A DNA stretch of 64,000 nt. Origin: Methylobacterium sp. Its GTDB lineage: Bacteria > Pseudomonadota > Alphaproteobacteria > Rhizobiales > Beijerinckiaceae. Positions within the stretch are counted from its first letter, which is position 1. Every line of letters begins with the position of its first letter. Positions 1 through 9,349 of this stretch are shown in pieces. A program made the position numbers and the translations under genes. The stretch lies in NCBI GenBank assembly GCA_013823325.1, contig PNLY01000003.1, forward strand, positions 59,542-123,541. Reading direction: 5' to 3'. The notes beneath the pieces were generated by a model. The model was given only the letters and a program-made list of their open reading frames with translations. It had not been told where the DNA came from and ran no database searches.

Positions 1-94
1 GCAGCCCGCGCTTGAACAGCGCCGTGGTCAGGGTCGCGGTCGAGACGCGCTTCAGCTTCTCGCGATTCTCGGGGGTCAGGGCAGTCGATGTCAT
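1..94 (-). CDS. RraA-family protein, N-terminal fragment (continues beyond window start)
   Basis: Only the first 31 codons are present; the gene runs off the left edge. The start is the ATG at 94-92, preceded by an AGGA ribosome-binding site about ten bases upstream. The peptide begins MTSTALTPENREKLKRVSTA and then TLTTALFKRGL. As I recall, this is how alphaproteobacterial RraA / 4-hydroxy-4-methyl-2-oxoglutarate aldolase-like proteins begin. In sugar-acid loci such proteins sit beside dehydratases of the type found at 3250. With so little sequence the exact substrate cannot be told. Confidence 0.55.
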   Translation of the reverse strand, partial: MTSTALTPENREKLKRVSTATLTTALFKRGL

Positions 95-133
95 AGCTCT
101 GGAAAATCCTGGCTGTCGGGGAAGGGAGAACTC

Positions 134-248
134 AGCCCTCATCCTGAGGAGCGATCGCAGATCGCGTCTCGAAGGATGCTCCAGCTAGTTCCGGAGCTCC
201 TGAAGCATCCTTCGAGACGCCGCTTCGCGCCTCCTCAGGATGAGGGCT
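134..248. repeat. Palindromic dispersed repeat, family A copy 1
   Basis: The element is bounded by perfect 18-bp inverted termini reading AGCCCTCATCCTGAGGAG (134-151) and its complement (231-248). A second pair of arms inside contains CGAAGGATGCT and AGCATCCTTCG. A second copy lies at 48664-48779 in the opposite orientation, judged by which arm carries the GCGATCGCAGATCGC variant. It lies between the RraA-like gene and the stop codon of the Bug gene and could fold into a long hairpin. It contains no gene. Confidence 0.85.
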
Positions 249-274
249 CGCGAGGCGGCGGTCGAGCGCAGCGG

Positions 275-1261
275 TTATTCGATCTTCACATTGGCCTTCT
301 GCGCCACCTCGGCCCAGCGCTTGGTCTCGTTGGCGATATGGGCCGTGAACTCGGCCTGGCTGGATCCGACCGGATCGACGCCGAGCTTCTTGAGCTGCTC
401 GATCACGGCCGGTTCGCGCATGATCGCCTGCGTCTCGGTCGAGAGCCTCGCGACGATCTCAGGCGGCACCTTCGCCGGCGCGAAGAAGCCGTGCCAGGAG
501 CTGGCGTCATAGCCCGGGATGAACTCGGATAGGGCCGGCAGGTCGGGCGCGACCGCGAGCCGTTTCGGTGTCGCCGTCGCCAGAGCCCGGATCTTGCCGG
601 CTTCGACATGCGGCCAGGCGATGGTGATGTTGTCGAAGCTGAGCTGGATCTGGCCGGAGAGCAGGTCCTGCGTCACCTGCCCGCTCGACCGGTAGGGCAC
701 ATGAGCCATGTCGGTCCCGGTCGCGACCTTGAACAGCTCCGCCGCCATATGGGTCGAGGTGCCGGCACCCGAGGAGCCGAAGGAGTATTTGCCCGGATTT
801 TTCTTCAGGAGCTCGATCAGCTCCGGCACCGTCTTGGCCGGCAAATCGAGATTGACCATCAGGATGTTCGGCACGCTCGCCACCTGCGAGATCGGCGCGA
901 AATCCTTGATGTGGTCATAGGGCATCTTCGAGTAGACGGCCGGATTGATCGCATGGCTGGAGACCGTGCCCATGGTCAGCATGTAGCCGTCCGGATCGGC
1001 CTTCGCGACCGCCGCCGCACCGGTATTGCCGCCGGCCCCGGCCCGGTTCTCGACGATGAACTTGCCGCCGAGGCGCGCGCTCAGCCGGTCGGCCAGAATA
1101 CGGCCGAGCAGGTCGGTGGTTCCACCGGCGGCGAAGGGCACCACGATGGTGACGACCCTGCTGCCGGGATAGCCGCTCTGCGCCCAGGCAGGCGTCAAGG
1201 CCGATGCTGCCAGCATGGCGCCGGCTCCGGCGAGCAGGCCGCGGCGTGTGATCGATGTCAT
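275..1261 (-). CDS. Bug/TctC-family periplasmic substrate-binding protein
   Basis: This 328-residue protein has a signal peptide with a Tat-like twin arginine (TSITRRGLLAGAGAMLAAS, cleavage near AWAQ). The mature part starts YPGSRVVTIVVPFAAGGTTD, the usual opening of Bug/TctC receptors. Further family marks are ENRAGAGGNTGAAAVAKADPDGY and the later SSGAGTSTHMAAELF. The ATG at 1261 is chosen over longer in-frame starts because AGGGAGG stands just upstream and the signal peptide begins there. Bug proteins bind carboxylates in the periplasm; no TctA/TctB membrane subunits are visible here. It is divergent from the GntR gene at 1468 and probably controlled by it. Ligand unknown; a sugar acid is plausible from the neighbours. 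Confidence 0.9.
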   Translation of the reverse strand: MTSITRRGLLAGAGAMLAASALTPAWAQSGYPGSRVVTIVVPFAAGGTTDLLGRILADRLSARLGGKFIVENRAGAGGNTGAAAVAKADPDGYMLTMGTVSSHAINPAVYSKMPYDHIKDFAPISQVASVPNILMVNLDLPAKTVPELIELLKKNPGKYSFGSSGAGTSTHMAAELFKVATGTDMAHVPYRSSGQVTQDLLSGQIQLSFDNITIAWPHVEAGKIRALATATPKRLAVAPDLPALSEFIPGYDASSWHGFFAPAKVPPEIVARLSTETQAIMREPAVIEQLKKLGVDPVGSSQAEFTAHIANETKRWAEVAQKANVKIE

Positions 1262-1345
1262 CCAATCCTCCCTCTCGTGATCCATCCGGCCCTTGCCGTT
1301 CCGGCGTCTTGCGGCCGTCTTGCTCGACTCCATAGCACGCAATTC

Positions 1346-1370
1346 CAGATTTGAAATCTGAAATTTCAGA
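1346..1370. promoter_or_regulatory. Overlapping palindromes, candidate GntR operator
   Basis: Two perfect palindromes overlap in the divergent spacer between the Bug gene and the GntR gene: CAGATTTGAAATCTG (1346-1360) and TCTGAAATTTCAGA (1357-1370). They form an AT-rich island in GC-rich DNA. GntR/FCD regulators bind short palindromes near their own promoter, so this is the natural operator candidate. It is inferred from position and symmetry only. Confidence 0.5.
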
Positions 1371-1467
1371 CTTGATGTCGCTTGCGCTTTATGGTGTCTG
1401 GTGAGGCAATGGCGACAGGCTAGCTCCGGCAATCGAATCGTGCCGCGGCCTCGCCAGGGGAATGGGA

Positions 1468-2172
1468 ATGTCGAACGCGCTCGCCATCGAACCGGTCTCG
1501 CCGCATCTGCTGCGCTCGCTGCGCGAGCATGTGCACGAGCGCCTGCGCCGGGCGATCGTCGCGGGAACGTTCCGCGAGGGCGAGCGGCTGAACGAGCGCC
1601 AGCTCGCCGACATGCTGGGGGTCTCGACCACGCCGGTGAAGGACGCGATCCGCATGCTGGAGAGCGAAGGGCTGGTCCGGACCGAGGCGCGCCGCGGCGT
1701 CTTCGTCGAGTTTTCGGCCCGCCAGGCGCTGGAAATGGCGCTCGGCCGCGCCGCGCTCGAAAGCGTCATGACCCATATCGCCGCCAACCGGATCAGCCAG
1801 GCCGAGATCGCCGAGATGGCCCGCCTGATCGACGAGATGGCGCAGGCGACCGAGCACGGCGACCTGGAAGACCTCGTCAACCTGAACGAGGCCTATCACG
1901 GCATGATCCATCGCATCTCGGGTTGCGGCTATCTCGAGCGCCGGCTCGACGGCCAGCGCATGTACGACCACGCCCAGCGCATCGCCCTGCTCGGCGAGGC
2001 CAGCGAGCGCGCCCGTGGCTTCGAGGAGCATCGCGGCATCTTCGAGGCGCTGCGCGCGCATGAGCCGGCAAGGGCCGAGCAGCGCATGCGCAGCCATATC
2101 GTGCGCTCCGCCAAGAGCCATGTGCGCCAGGTCTTCGGCGCCGACGCGGAAGGATTGGATTACGATGAGTGA
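1468..2172 (+). CDS. GntR-family transcriptional regulator with FCD domain
   Basis: The N-terminal winged helix-turn-helix (about residues 15-80) reads RLRRAIVAGTFREGERL, then ERQLADMLGVSTTPVKDAIR and LESEGLVRTEARRGVFV, typical of the FadR subfamily. The rest is an all-helical FCD ligand domain with metal-ligand-type residues in NEAYHGMIHRI. Two ATGs are possible, at 1462 and 1468; AGGGGA at 1456-1461 is well spaced only for 1468. The stop overlaps the next gene by eight bases, so it is probably co-transcribed with the DapA-family gene. It likely represses this sugar-acid locus and the divergent Bug gene until an intermediate binds the FCD domain. Confidence 0.9.
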   Translation: MSNALAIEPVSPHLLRSLREHVHERLRRAIVAGTFREGERLNERQLADMLGVSTTPVKDAIRMLESEGLVRTEARRGVFVEFSARQALEMALGRAALESVMTHIAANRISQAEIAEMARLIDEMAQATEHGDLEDLVNLNEAYHGMIHRISGCGYLERRLDGQRMYDHAQRIALLGEASERARGFEEHRGIFEALRAHEPARAEQRMRSHIVRSAKSHVRQVFGADAEGLDYDE

Positions 2173-3079
2173 CAAGGTTCGCAGCGCGCTGCGCGGCATT
2201 TCCGGCGTTCACGTCACCGCCTGGAAGGGCGATGGCGAGGCCGACTGGGCGCTGACCGGCAAGATCGTCGCGCGCATCGCGCAGGCCGGCATTCACAATA
2301 TCGTCTCGGCCGGCAATACCGGCGAGTTCTACCCGATGACCACGGACGAGGTGGTCCGCAGCCATGCCGTCGCCGCCGAAGCCGCTGCCGGCAAGGCGCT
2401 GGTCACCGCCGGCATCGGCCGGTCGCTGCGGGAAGCCGTCGCCACCGGCAAGCTCGCCGCCAGGGCCGGCTGCGACGCGGTGATGGTGCATCACCCGCTC
2501 GATCCCTTCGCCGCGCCGCAGAGCCAGGCCGACTACATCCTCGCCATCGCCGAGGCGCTGACGATCCCGCTCGTCGCCTATATCCGCTCCGACGCGATCG
2601 GCGTGAAGGATCTCGCCCGCGTCGCGACGCATCCCAATGTCGCAGGCGTCAAGTTCGCCTCGCCGAACGTGATGTTGCTCGCCGAATGCGTCCGCGCCAC
2701 GCAGGGGTCGAGCGCCAACTGGATTTGCGGCCTCGCCGAAGGCTGGGCCGCGCCTTTCCACGCGCTCGGCGCCCGCGGCTTCACCTCCGGTCTGGTCAAT
2801 GTCGCGCCCGAGCGCTCGCTGGCGATCTGGCAGGCGCTGGAGGCGAGCGACTACAACCGGGCCCGCCGCCTGGTCGACGAGATCGCCGGCTTCGAGACGC
2901 TGCGGACCAAATACGGCAACGGCGCCAACGTCACCGTGGTGAAGGAGGCGCTCGGCCTGCTCGGCACCGATGTCGGGCCGGTGCGCCTGCCCGGCCTGCC
3001 GGAGCTGAACGACAGCGAGCGCGCCGAACTGCGCAAGATCGTCGGAAGCTGGGGCAGCCAGCGCGTGGCGGCGGAGTAA
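2165..3079 (+). CDS. Dihydrodipicolinate synthase (DapA)-family aldolase/dehydratase
   Basis: This 304-residue protein is a class I TIM-barrel lyase of the DapA/NAL family. Visible are the GNTGEFYPMT motif, the catalytic tyrosine in VAYIRSD (Y139) and the Schiff-base lysine in GVKFAS (K163). The ATG at 2165 overlaps the GntR stop (2170-2172), showing translational coupling. A true DapA for lysine would not normally be tied to a GntR regulator and an IlvD/Edd dehydratase. The context suggests a 2-keto-3-deoxy sugar acid as substrate (dehydratase or aldolase type), but the sequence alone does not settle the reaction. Confidence 0.85.
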   Translation: MSDKVRSALRGISGVHVTAWKGDGEADWALTGKIVARIAQAGIHNIVSAGNTGEFYPMTTDEVVRSHAVAAEAAAGKALVTAGIGRSLREAVATGKLAARAGCDAVMVHHPLDPFAAPQSQADYILAIAEALTIPLVAYIRSDAIGVKDLARVATHPNVAGVKFASPNVMLLAECVRATQGSSANWICGLAEGWAAPFHALGARGFTSGLVNVAPERSLAIWQALEASDYNRARRLVDEIAGFETLRTKYGNGANVTVVKEALGLLGTDVGPVRLPGLPELNDSERAELRKIVGSWGSQRVAAE

Positions 3080-3083
3080 CCTC

Positions 3084-3210
3084 TGTCATTCCGGGGCATC
3101 GCGCAGCGATGAACCCGGAACCCACGACCGGGTGAGCCCCTGTCCAGTGAAAGTCGTATCACCCAGTCGTGGGTTCCGGGTTCGACCCTGCGGGCCGCCT
3201 CGGAATGACA
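3084..3210. repeat. Palindromic dispersed repeat, family B copy 1
   Basis: The outer arms are TGTCATTCCGGGGC at the left and the near-complementary GCCTCGGAATGACA at the right. The inner arms, 3112-3135 and 3159-3182, pair over 24 bases with one mismatch. A related element at 47525-47670 shares CCGGGGC, GCGCAGCGA and CCCGGAA in the same order. It fills the gap between the DapA-family and IlvD/Edd genes, so it may form a hairpin in the polycistronic message. Confidence 0.8.
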
Positions 3211-3249
3211 AGTCGTTGCATTGACGAAGAACGCACCGAGGAAACGCCG

Positions 3250-4980
3250 ATGTCCCATCCCCGCAAGACGCCCGACACGTTGCGCTCGAAGCGCTGGTTC
3301 GGCGCCAGCGACCTGCGCTCCTTCGGGCATCGCTCGCGGGCGCTGCAGATGGGGCTCAACCATGACGAGTTCATGGGCAAGCCGGTGATCGGCATCCTCA
3401 ACACCTGGTCCGAGATCAACCCCTGCCACACCCATCTACGCGACCGCGCCGAGGCGGTGAAGCGCGCGGTCTGGGCAGCAGGCGGCTTCCCGGTCGAGAT
3501 CCCGGTGATGTCGGCTTCCGAGCAGTACCAGAAGCCGACGACCATGCTCTATCGCAACTTCCTGGCGATGGAGGCGGAGGAATCGATCCGCTCCCACCCG
3601 CTCGATGGCGCGGTGCTGCTGGGCGGCTGCGACAAGTCCACGCCGGCTTTGATCATGGGCGCCTGCAGCGCCGGCCTGCCCTTCATCTTCGTGCCGGCCG
3701 GACCGATGCTGCGCGGCAACTGGGCCGGCAAGACGCTCGGCTCCGGCGCCGATGTCTGGAAGTATTGGGCCGAGAAGGAGGCCGGCAACATCTCCGATGC
3801 GCAATGGCGCGACATGGAGAGCGGCATCGCCCGCTCGCACGGCACCTGCATGGTGATGGGCACGGCCGCGACCATGATGAGCCATGCCGAGGTGCTGGGC
3901 CTTACTTTGCCAGGCGCCTCCGCCATCCCTGCCGCCGACGCCGCTCATCCGCGCATGGCCGCCGCCTCTGGCAAGCGCATCGTCGAAATGGTCTGGGAAG
4001 ACCTGACGCCCGACCGCATCCTCACCCGCGAGAGCTTCGAGAACGCGCTCACCGTCCACATGGCGGTCGCCGGCTCGACCAATGCGATCATCCATCTCGT
4101 CGCCATGGCCGGCCGCGCCGGCGTGCCGCTTACCCCCGACGATTTCGACGCATTCTCGCGCAAGGTCCCGGTGATCGCCAACCTGCGCCCCTCAGGCGAC
4201 TTCCTGATGGAGGACTTCTTCTATGCCGGCGGCCTGCCGGCTTTGCTGAAGCAGCTCGAGAGCAAGCTCCACACCGGCGCGATGACCGTGACCGGCAAGC
4301 CGCTCGCCGAGACGATCGCGCTCGCCAAGGTCTATGACGACAACGTCATCCGCCCACTCGACAGGCCGGTCTCGACCGCCAACGGCCTTGCCGTCCTGAA
4401 GGGCAACCTCGCCCCCGGCGGTTGCGTCATCAAGCCGTCCGCCGCCGAGGAGCGCCTGCTCAGGCATTCCGGCCCGGCCCTCGTCTTCGAGGACTATGAT
4501 GCGATGATGAAGGCGGTGAACGACGAGACCCTCGAGGTCACCGCCGACCATGTCATGGTCCTGAAGAATTGCGGCCCGGTCGGCGGCCCCGGCATGCCGG
4601 AATGGGGCATGCTGCCGATCCCGAAGAAGCTGCTGAAGCAGGGCGTGCGCGACATGCTGCGGCTCTCCGATGCCCGCATGTCCGGCACCAGCTACGGCGC
4701 CTGCGTCCTCCACATCGCGCCCGAGGCCTATATCAAGGGCCCGCTCGCGGCGGTCAGGACCGGCGACATCATCAGCGTCGATGTCGAGGCGCGCAGCATC
4801 TCGGTGAACCTGTCGGACGCCGAGATCGCCGAGCGCCTGAAGACCTGGTCGCCGCCCGACCGCGACTATCCGCGCGGCTGGGGCAAGATGTCGGCCGCCC
4901 ATATCCAGCAGGCCGACAAGGGCTGCGATTTCGACTATCTCGCCGGCACGGCGAAGGTGGCCGAACCGGAGATTCACTGA
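3250..4980 (+). CDS. IlvD/Edd-family sugar-acid dehydratase (L-arabinonate dehydratase-like)
   Basis: At 576 residues it has the usual length of the family. Three cysteines in the conserved places for the Fe-S cluster are visible: C59 in INPCHTHL, C127 in GGCDKSTPA and C200 in HGTCMVMGTA. Other marks are AVAGSTNAIIHLVAMAGR, RGNLAPGG-like KGNLAPGGCVIKPSA and SDARMSGTSYGACVLH. Its overall resemblance is to L-arabinonate dehydratase-type members rather than to IlvD of valine synthesis, and the GntR/DapA neighbours agree. The ATG at 3250 begins MSHPRKTPDTLRSKRW; the preceding in-frame codons belong to the palindromic repeat. It would convert an aldonic acid to its 2-keto-3-deoxy form, feeding the DapA-family enzyme at 2165. 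Confidence 0.88.
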   Translation: MSHPRKTPDTLRSKRWFGASDLRSFGHRSRALQMGLNHDEFMGKPVIGILNTWSEINPCHTHLRDRAEAVKRAVWAAGGFPVEIPVMSASEQYQKPTTMLYRNFLAMEAEESIRSHPLDGAVLLGGCDKSTPALIMGACSAGLPFIFVPAGPMLRGNWAGKTLGSGADVWKYWAEKEAGNISDAQWRDMESGIARSHGTCMVMGTAATMMSHAEVLGLTLPGASAIPAADAAHPRMAAASGKRIVEMVWEDLTPDRILTRESFENALTVHMAVAGSTNAIIHLVAMAGRAGVPLTPDDFDAFSRKVPVIANLRPSGDFLMEDFFYAGGLPALLKQLESKLHTGAMTVTGKPLAETIALAKVYDDNVIRPLDRPVSTANGLAVLKGNLAPGGCVIKPSAAEERLLRHSGPALVFEDYDAMMKAVNDETLEVTADHVMVLKNCGPVGGPGMPEWGMLPIPKKLLKQGVRDMLRLSDARMSGTSYGACVLHIAPEAYIKGPLAAVRTGDIISVDVEARSISVNLSDAEIAERLKTWSPPDRDYPRGWGKMSAAHIQQADKGCDFDYLAGTAKVAEPEIH

Positions 4981-5205
4981 ACCGCGGCGCCCGCCTCTCG
5001 CGAGATCTCATGACTTAACGGAATGTCGCCGGCACCCGGTCTCAGCTGAGATCAGCGGCCGTTTCGCGCTTGCCCTGCCAAGATCAGGGCCAGCGGCTCG
5101 ACCCGGTGCTGAAAGCGCACAACTTTGGCGAAAGTTCACCCCCAACGATGCGTCCACGCATGTTGACGCGCTTTCGCAAGTCTGGAAGAAGCACGCCAAA
5201 GAAAT

Positions 5206-5220
5206 AGGGCCGCTGGCCCT
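5206..5220 (+). promoter_or_regulatory. Small hairpin in the leader of the wbpA operon
   Basis: AGGGCC and GGCCCT flank a three-base loop and are followed by TCTTGCC, ending 26 bases before the wbpA start. The spacer 4981-5246 also contains the palindrome TCTCAGCTGAGA (5040-5051) but no clear promoter. A role as attenuator is only a possibility. Confidence 0.3.
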
Positions 5221-5246
5221 TCTTGCCGTAATTCCCGGAGTGCCCT

Positions 5247-6587
5247 GTGACTTCGCCAGCCGCGCAGCGATTCATCGATCGCGTCAACGACCGCTCCATC
5301 GTCATCGGCATCGTCGGTCTCGGTTATGTCGGCATTCCACTCGCGCTCGCGGCCCTGCGCCAGGGCATCAAGGTGATCGGCTTCGACATCGACCAGAAGC
5401 GCGTCGACGACCTCAATGCCGGCCGCAGCGCGATCAAGCACATCCCGATGGACCTGATCGTCGAGAACGCCAAGTCCGGCAAGTTCGTCGCCACCACCGA
5501 CTTCGATCGCATGGCCGAGCCCGACGCGCTGCTGATCGCCGTGCCGACGCCGCTGACGAAGTATCGCGAGCCCGACCTGTCCTATGTCGTGAAGACCACC
5601 GAGGCGATCGGCAAGCGCCTGCGCAAGGACCAGCTCGTCGTGCTGGAATCGACGACCTATCCCGGTACCACCGACGAAGTCATGCGCCCGATCCTGGAGA
5701 AGGCGACCGGCCTGAAGAGCGCCGAGGAGTTCTTCCTCGCCTTCTCCCCGGAGCGCGAGGACCCGGGCAATCCCGATTTCGGCACCTCGACCATTCCCAA
5801 GGTCGTCGGCGGCGATGGCGCCGATGCGCTCGCCATGTCGCTTGCGCTTTATGGCACGCTCGTCGTCAAGGCGGTCCCGGTCTCCTCGACCGCGACGGCC
5901 GAGGCGGTCAAGCTGACCGAGAACATCTTCCGCGCCGTCAACATCGCCCTCGTGAACGAGCTCAAGGTCGTCTACGAGGCCATGGGCGTCGACGTGTGGG
6001 AGGTGATCGACGCCGCCAAGACCAAGCCCTTCGGCTTCATGCCGTTCTATCCGGGTCCCGGCCTCGGCGGCCACTGCATCCCGATCGATCCGTTCTATCT
6101 GACCTGGAAGGCGCGCGAATACGACGTCGCCACGCGCTTCATCGAGCTCGCCGGCGAGATCAATACGCGCATGCCCTATCGCGTGGTCGACAAGCTCGCC
6201 GAGCTGCTCGACTCCAAGGGCCACAAGAATCTCAGCGATGCCAAGATCCTGGTGCTCGGCATCGCCTACAAGAAGAACATCGACGACATGCGCGAGAGCC
6301 CCTCGCTCAAGCTGATCGAGCTGATCGAGAAGCGCGGCGCCCATGTCGAGTTCCACGATCCCTTCATCCCTGTCATCCCGCCGACGCGCGAGCATGCCGA
6401 GCTGACCGGCCGCAAGAGCGCCCCGGTCGACAAGGCCTCGCTCGCCGGCTTCGACGCCGTGCTGATCGCGACCGACCATGACGACGTCGACTATCCTGCG
6501 ATCGTCGCCGGCTCGAAGCTGGTGGTCGACACCCGCAATGCCTGCGCCCGCGCCGGCATCAAGGCGGACAACGTCTTCAAGGCCTGA
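5247..6587 (+). CDS. wbpA: UDP-N-acetylglucosamine 6-dehydrogenase, WbpA-type
   Basis: This 446-residue nucleotide-sugar dehydrogenase has the N-terminal NAD-binding loop IVGLGYVGIPLA (about residues 22-33). The catalytic cysteine lies in GPGLGGHCIPIDPFY (C277), and the C-terminal UDP-binding domain includes GIAYKKNIDDMRESPSLKL. The start is a GTG with CGGAG seven bases upstream. The next three genes are the exact successors in the WbpA-B-D-E pathway, so the substrate is taken to be UDP-GlcNAc, oxidised twice to UDP-GlcNAcA. It acts in the cytoplasm and opens the glycan locus. A related UDP-glucose or UDP-ManNAc dehydrogenase would look similar; the context makes those less likely. Confidence 0.9.
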   Translation: MTSPAAQRFIDRVNDRSIVIGIVGLGYVGIPLALAALRQGIKVIGFDIDQKRVDDLNAGRSAIKHIPMDLIVENAKSGKFVATTDFDRMAEPDALLIAVPTPLTKYREPDLSYVVKTTEAIGKRLRKDQLVVLESTTYPGTTDEVMRPILEKATGLKSAEEFFLAFSPEREDPGNPDFGTSTIPKVVGGDGADALAMSLALYGTLVVKAVPVSSTATAEAVKLTENIFRAVNIALVNELKVVYEAMGVDVWEVIDAAKTKPFGFMPFYPGPGLGGHCIPIDPFYLTWKAREYDVATRFIELAGEINTRMPYRVVDKLAELLDSKGHKNLSDAKILVLGIAYKKNIDDMRESPSLKLIELIEKRGAHVEFHDPFIPVIPPTREHAELTGRKSAPVDKASLAGFDAVLIATDHDDVDYPAIVAGSKLVVDTRNACARAGIKADNVFKA

Positions 6588-6590
6588 TAG

Positions 6591-7586
<996 letters not shown>

Positions 7587-7592
7587 GCCGCG

Positions 7593-8192
7593 ATGGCCGC
7601 GTCGCAGATGCGTGACGATCCGCGCTTTCCGGGCGTGGCCATCCATGAGAGCGCCTATGTCGACGACGGCGTGACCATCGGCGCCGGCAGCAAGATCTGG
7701 CACTTTGTCCACGTCCTCGGCCAGACGCAGATCGGCAAGGATTGCGTCCTCGGCCAGAACGTCATGGTCGGTCCACGCGTCAGCATGGGCGATGGCTGCA
7801 AGGTCCAGAACAATGTCGCGCTCTATGACGGCGTCGTGCTCGAGGACGGCGTCTTCTGCGGCCCGTCCTGCGTCTTCACCAACGTCAACAACCCGCGCGC
7901 CTTCCTGAACCGCAAGTCGGAGTTCCGGAAGACCCTGGTCAAGACCGGCGCCAGCATCGGCGCCAACGCCACCATCGTCTGCGGCCACACGCTCGGCGCC
8001 TATTGCTTCATCGCCGCCGGCGCGGTGGTGGCCAAGGATGTGCCCGACTTCGCCCTGATGGCCGGCGTGCCGGCCCGCCGCATCGGCTGGATGAGCCATA
8101 ACGGCGCCAAGCTCGGCCCCGACCTCACTTGCCCCGAAACTGGTCGGCGCTATCGCGAGACCGGGCCCGATACCCTGGAGGAGATCGTCTGA
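7593..8192 (+). CDS. wbpD: UDP-GlcNAc3NA N-acetyltransferase, WbpD/WlbB-type (left-handed beta-helix)
   Basis: The 199-residue chain shows hexapeptide repeats throughout: [58 protein letters not shown]. The segment [20 protein letters not shown] and the catalytic-region [13 protein letters not shown] are typical of WbpD/WlbB. It transfers acetyl from acetyl-CoA to the 3-amino group made by the aminotransferase encoded next. Its stop TGA overlaps the ATG of wbpE by one base (TGATG), so the two are translationally coupled. Confidence 0.92.
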   Translation: MAASQMRDDPRFPGVAIHESAYVDDGVTIGAGSKIWHFVHVLGQTQIGKDCVLGQNVMVGPRVSMGDGCKVQNNVALYDGVVLEDGVFCGPSCVFTNVNNPRAFLNRKSEFRKTLVKTGASIGANATIVCGHTLGAYCFIAAGAVVAKDVPDFALMAGVPARRIGWMSHNGAKLGPDLTCPETGRRYRETGPDTLEEIV

Positions 8193-9349
8193 TGAGCGAG
8201 CGTCCCGCGATCGAGTTCATCGACCTCAAGGCCCAGCGCCAGCGCATCGGCAAGGCGATGGACGAGGCCATCCTGAAGGTCGTCCACGACGGCAACTACA
8301 TCCTCGGTGAGCAGGTGGGTGAGTTCGAGGCCGGGCTCGCCGCCTTTTGCGGCGCCAAGCACGCGATCGGCGTCGCCAACGGCACCGACGCGCTGATCCT
8401 GGTGCTGGAAGCGCTCGGCATCGGCCCGGGCGACGCCGTGCTCTGCCCGAGCTTCACCTTCGCCGCCACCGCCGAGGTCGTCGCCTGGATGGGCGCGACG
8501 CCGGTCTTCGCCGAGATCGACGAAGCCACCTACAACCTCGACCCGAACGCGATCGCCGCCGCGCTCGAGACCGCCCGCAAGCACGAGCTCAAGCCGCGCG
8601 CTTTGATCACGGTCGATCTCTTCGGCCAGGCCTGCGACTACGAGCCGATCGAGGCCTTCTGCAAGCAGAACGACCTCGTCCTGATCTCCGATTCGGCGCA
8701 GGGCTACGGCGCCCGCTACAAGGGCCGCGTCGCCGGCGCGATCGGCGATTTCGCCACCACCAGCTTCTTCCCGGCCAAGCCGCTCGGCTGCTACGGCGAT
8801 GGCGGCGCGATCCTGACCGACAGCGACGAGCATGCAGAGCTGCTGCGCTCGCTGCGCTTCCACGGCAAAGGCTCGTACAAATACGACAATGTCCGCGTCG
8901 GCGTGAACTCGCGGCTCGACACCATCCAGGCCGCGGTGCTGATCGAGAAGCTCAAGGTCTATGCCGAGGAGATCGAGCAGCGCCAGGTCGTGGCGGCGCG
9001 CTATACCGCGGCGCTGAAGGACCTCGTCACCACGCCTTATGTCATGCCTGACTGCGTCTCGACCTGGGCGCAGTACACGATCCGCGTCGACGCAGGTCGC
9101 CGCGACGCCTTCCAGGCGGCGCTGAAGGCCAAGGGCGTGCCGACCACGGTCTACTACCCCAAGCCCCTGCACCAGCAGACCGCCTACAAGCATTTCCCCG
9201 TCGCCGGCAACGGCCTGCCGATCTCCGAGCGCGTCGCGCAGGAGGTCGTAGCGCTGCCGATGCACCCCTATCTCGACGAAGCCACGCAGGACTACATCAT
9301 CGCCGCCGTGCGCGAGGCCCTGGCAGCGCCGACGGCCGCGGTGGCATGA
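8192..9349 (+). CDS. wbpE: DegT/DnrJ/EryC1 aminotransferase, WbpE/WlbC-type
   Basis: This PLP enzyme of 385 residues begins [20 protein letters not shown]. It shows the entry motif GVANGTDALILVLEALGIG, the cofactor aspartate in ISDSAQGYG and the internal-aldimine lysine in FFPAKPLGCYGDGG (K196). RFHGKGSYKYDNVRVGVNSR matches WbpE-type enzymes. It aminates C3 of the 3-keto sugar nucleotide with glutamate. The ATG at 8192 overlaps the previous stop; the longer in-frame start lies deep inside wbpD and is rejected. It ends in an ATGA overlap with the first glycosyltransferase. Confidence 0.93.
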   Translation: MSERPAIEFIDLKAQRQRIGKAMDEAILKVVHDGNYILGEQVGEFEAGLAAFCGAKHAIGVANGTDALILVLEALGIGPGDAVLCPSFTFAATAEVVAWMGATPVFAEIDEATYNLDPNAIAAALETARKHELKPRALITVDLFGQACDYEPIEAFCKQNDLVLISDSAQGYGARYKGRVAGAIGDFATTSFFPAKPLGCYGDGGAILTDSDEHAELLRSLRFHGKGSYKYDNVRVGVNSRLDTIQAAVLIEKLKVYAEEIEQRQVVAARYTAALKDLVTTPYVMPDCVSTWAQYTIRVDAGRRDAFQAALKAKGVPTTVYYPKPLHQQTAYKHFPVAGNGLPISERVAQEVVALPMHPYLDEATQDYIIAAVREALAAPTAAVA

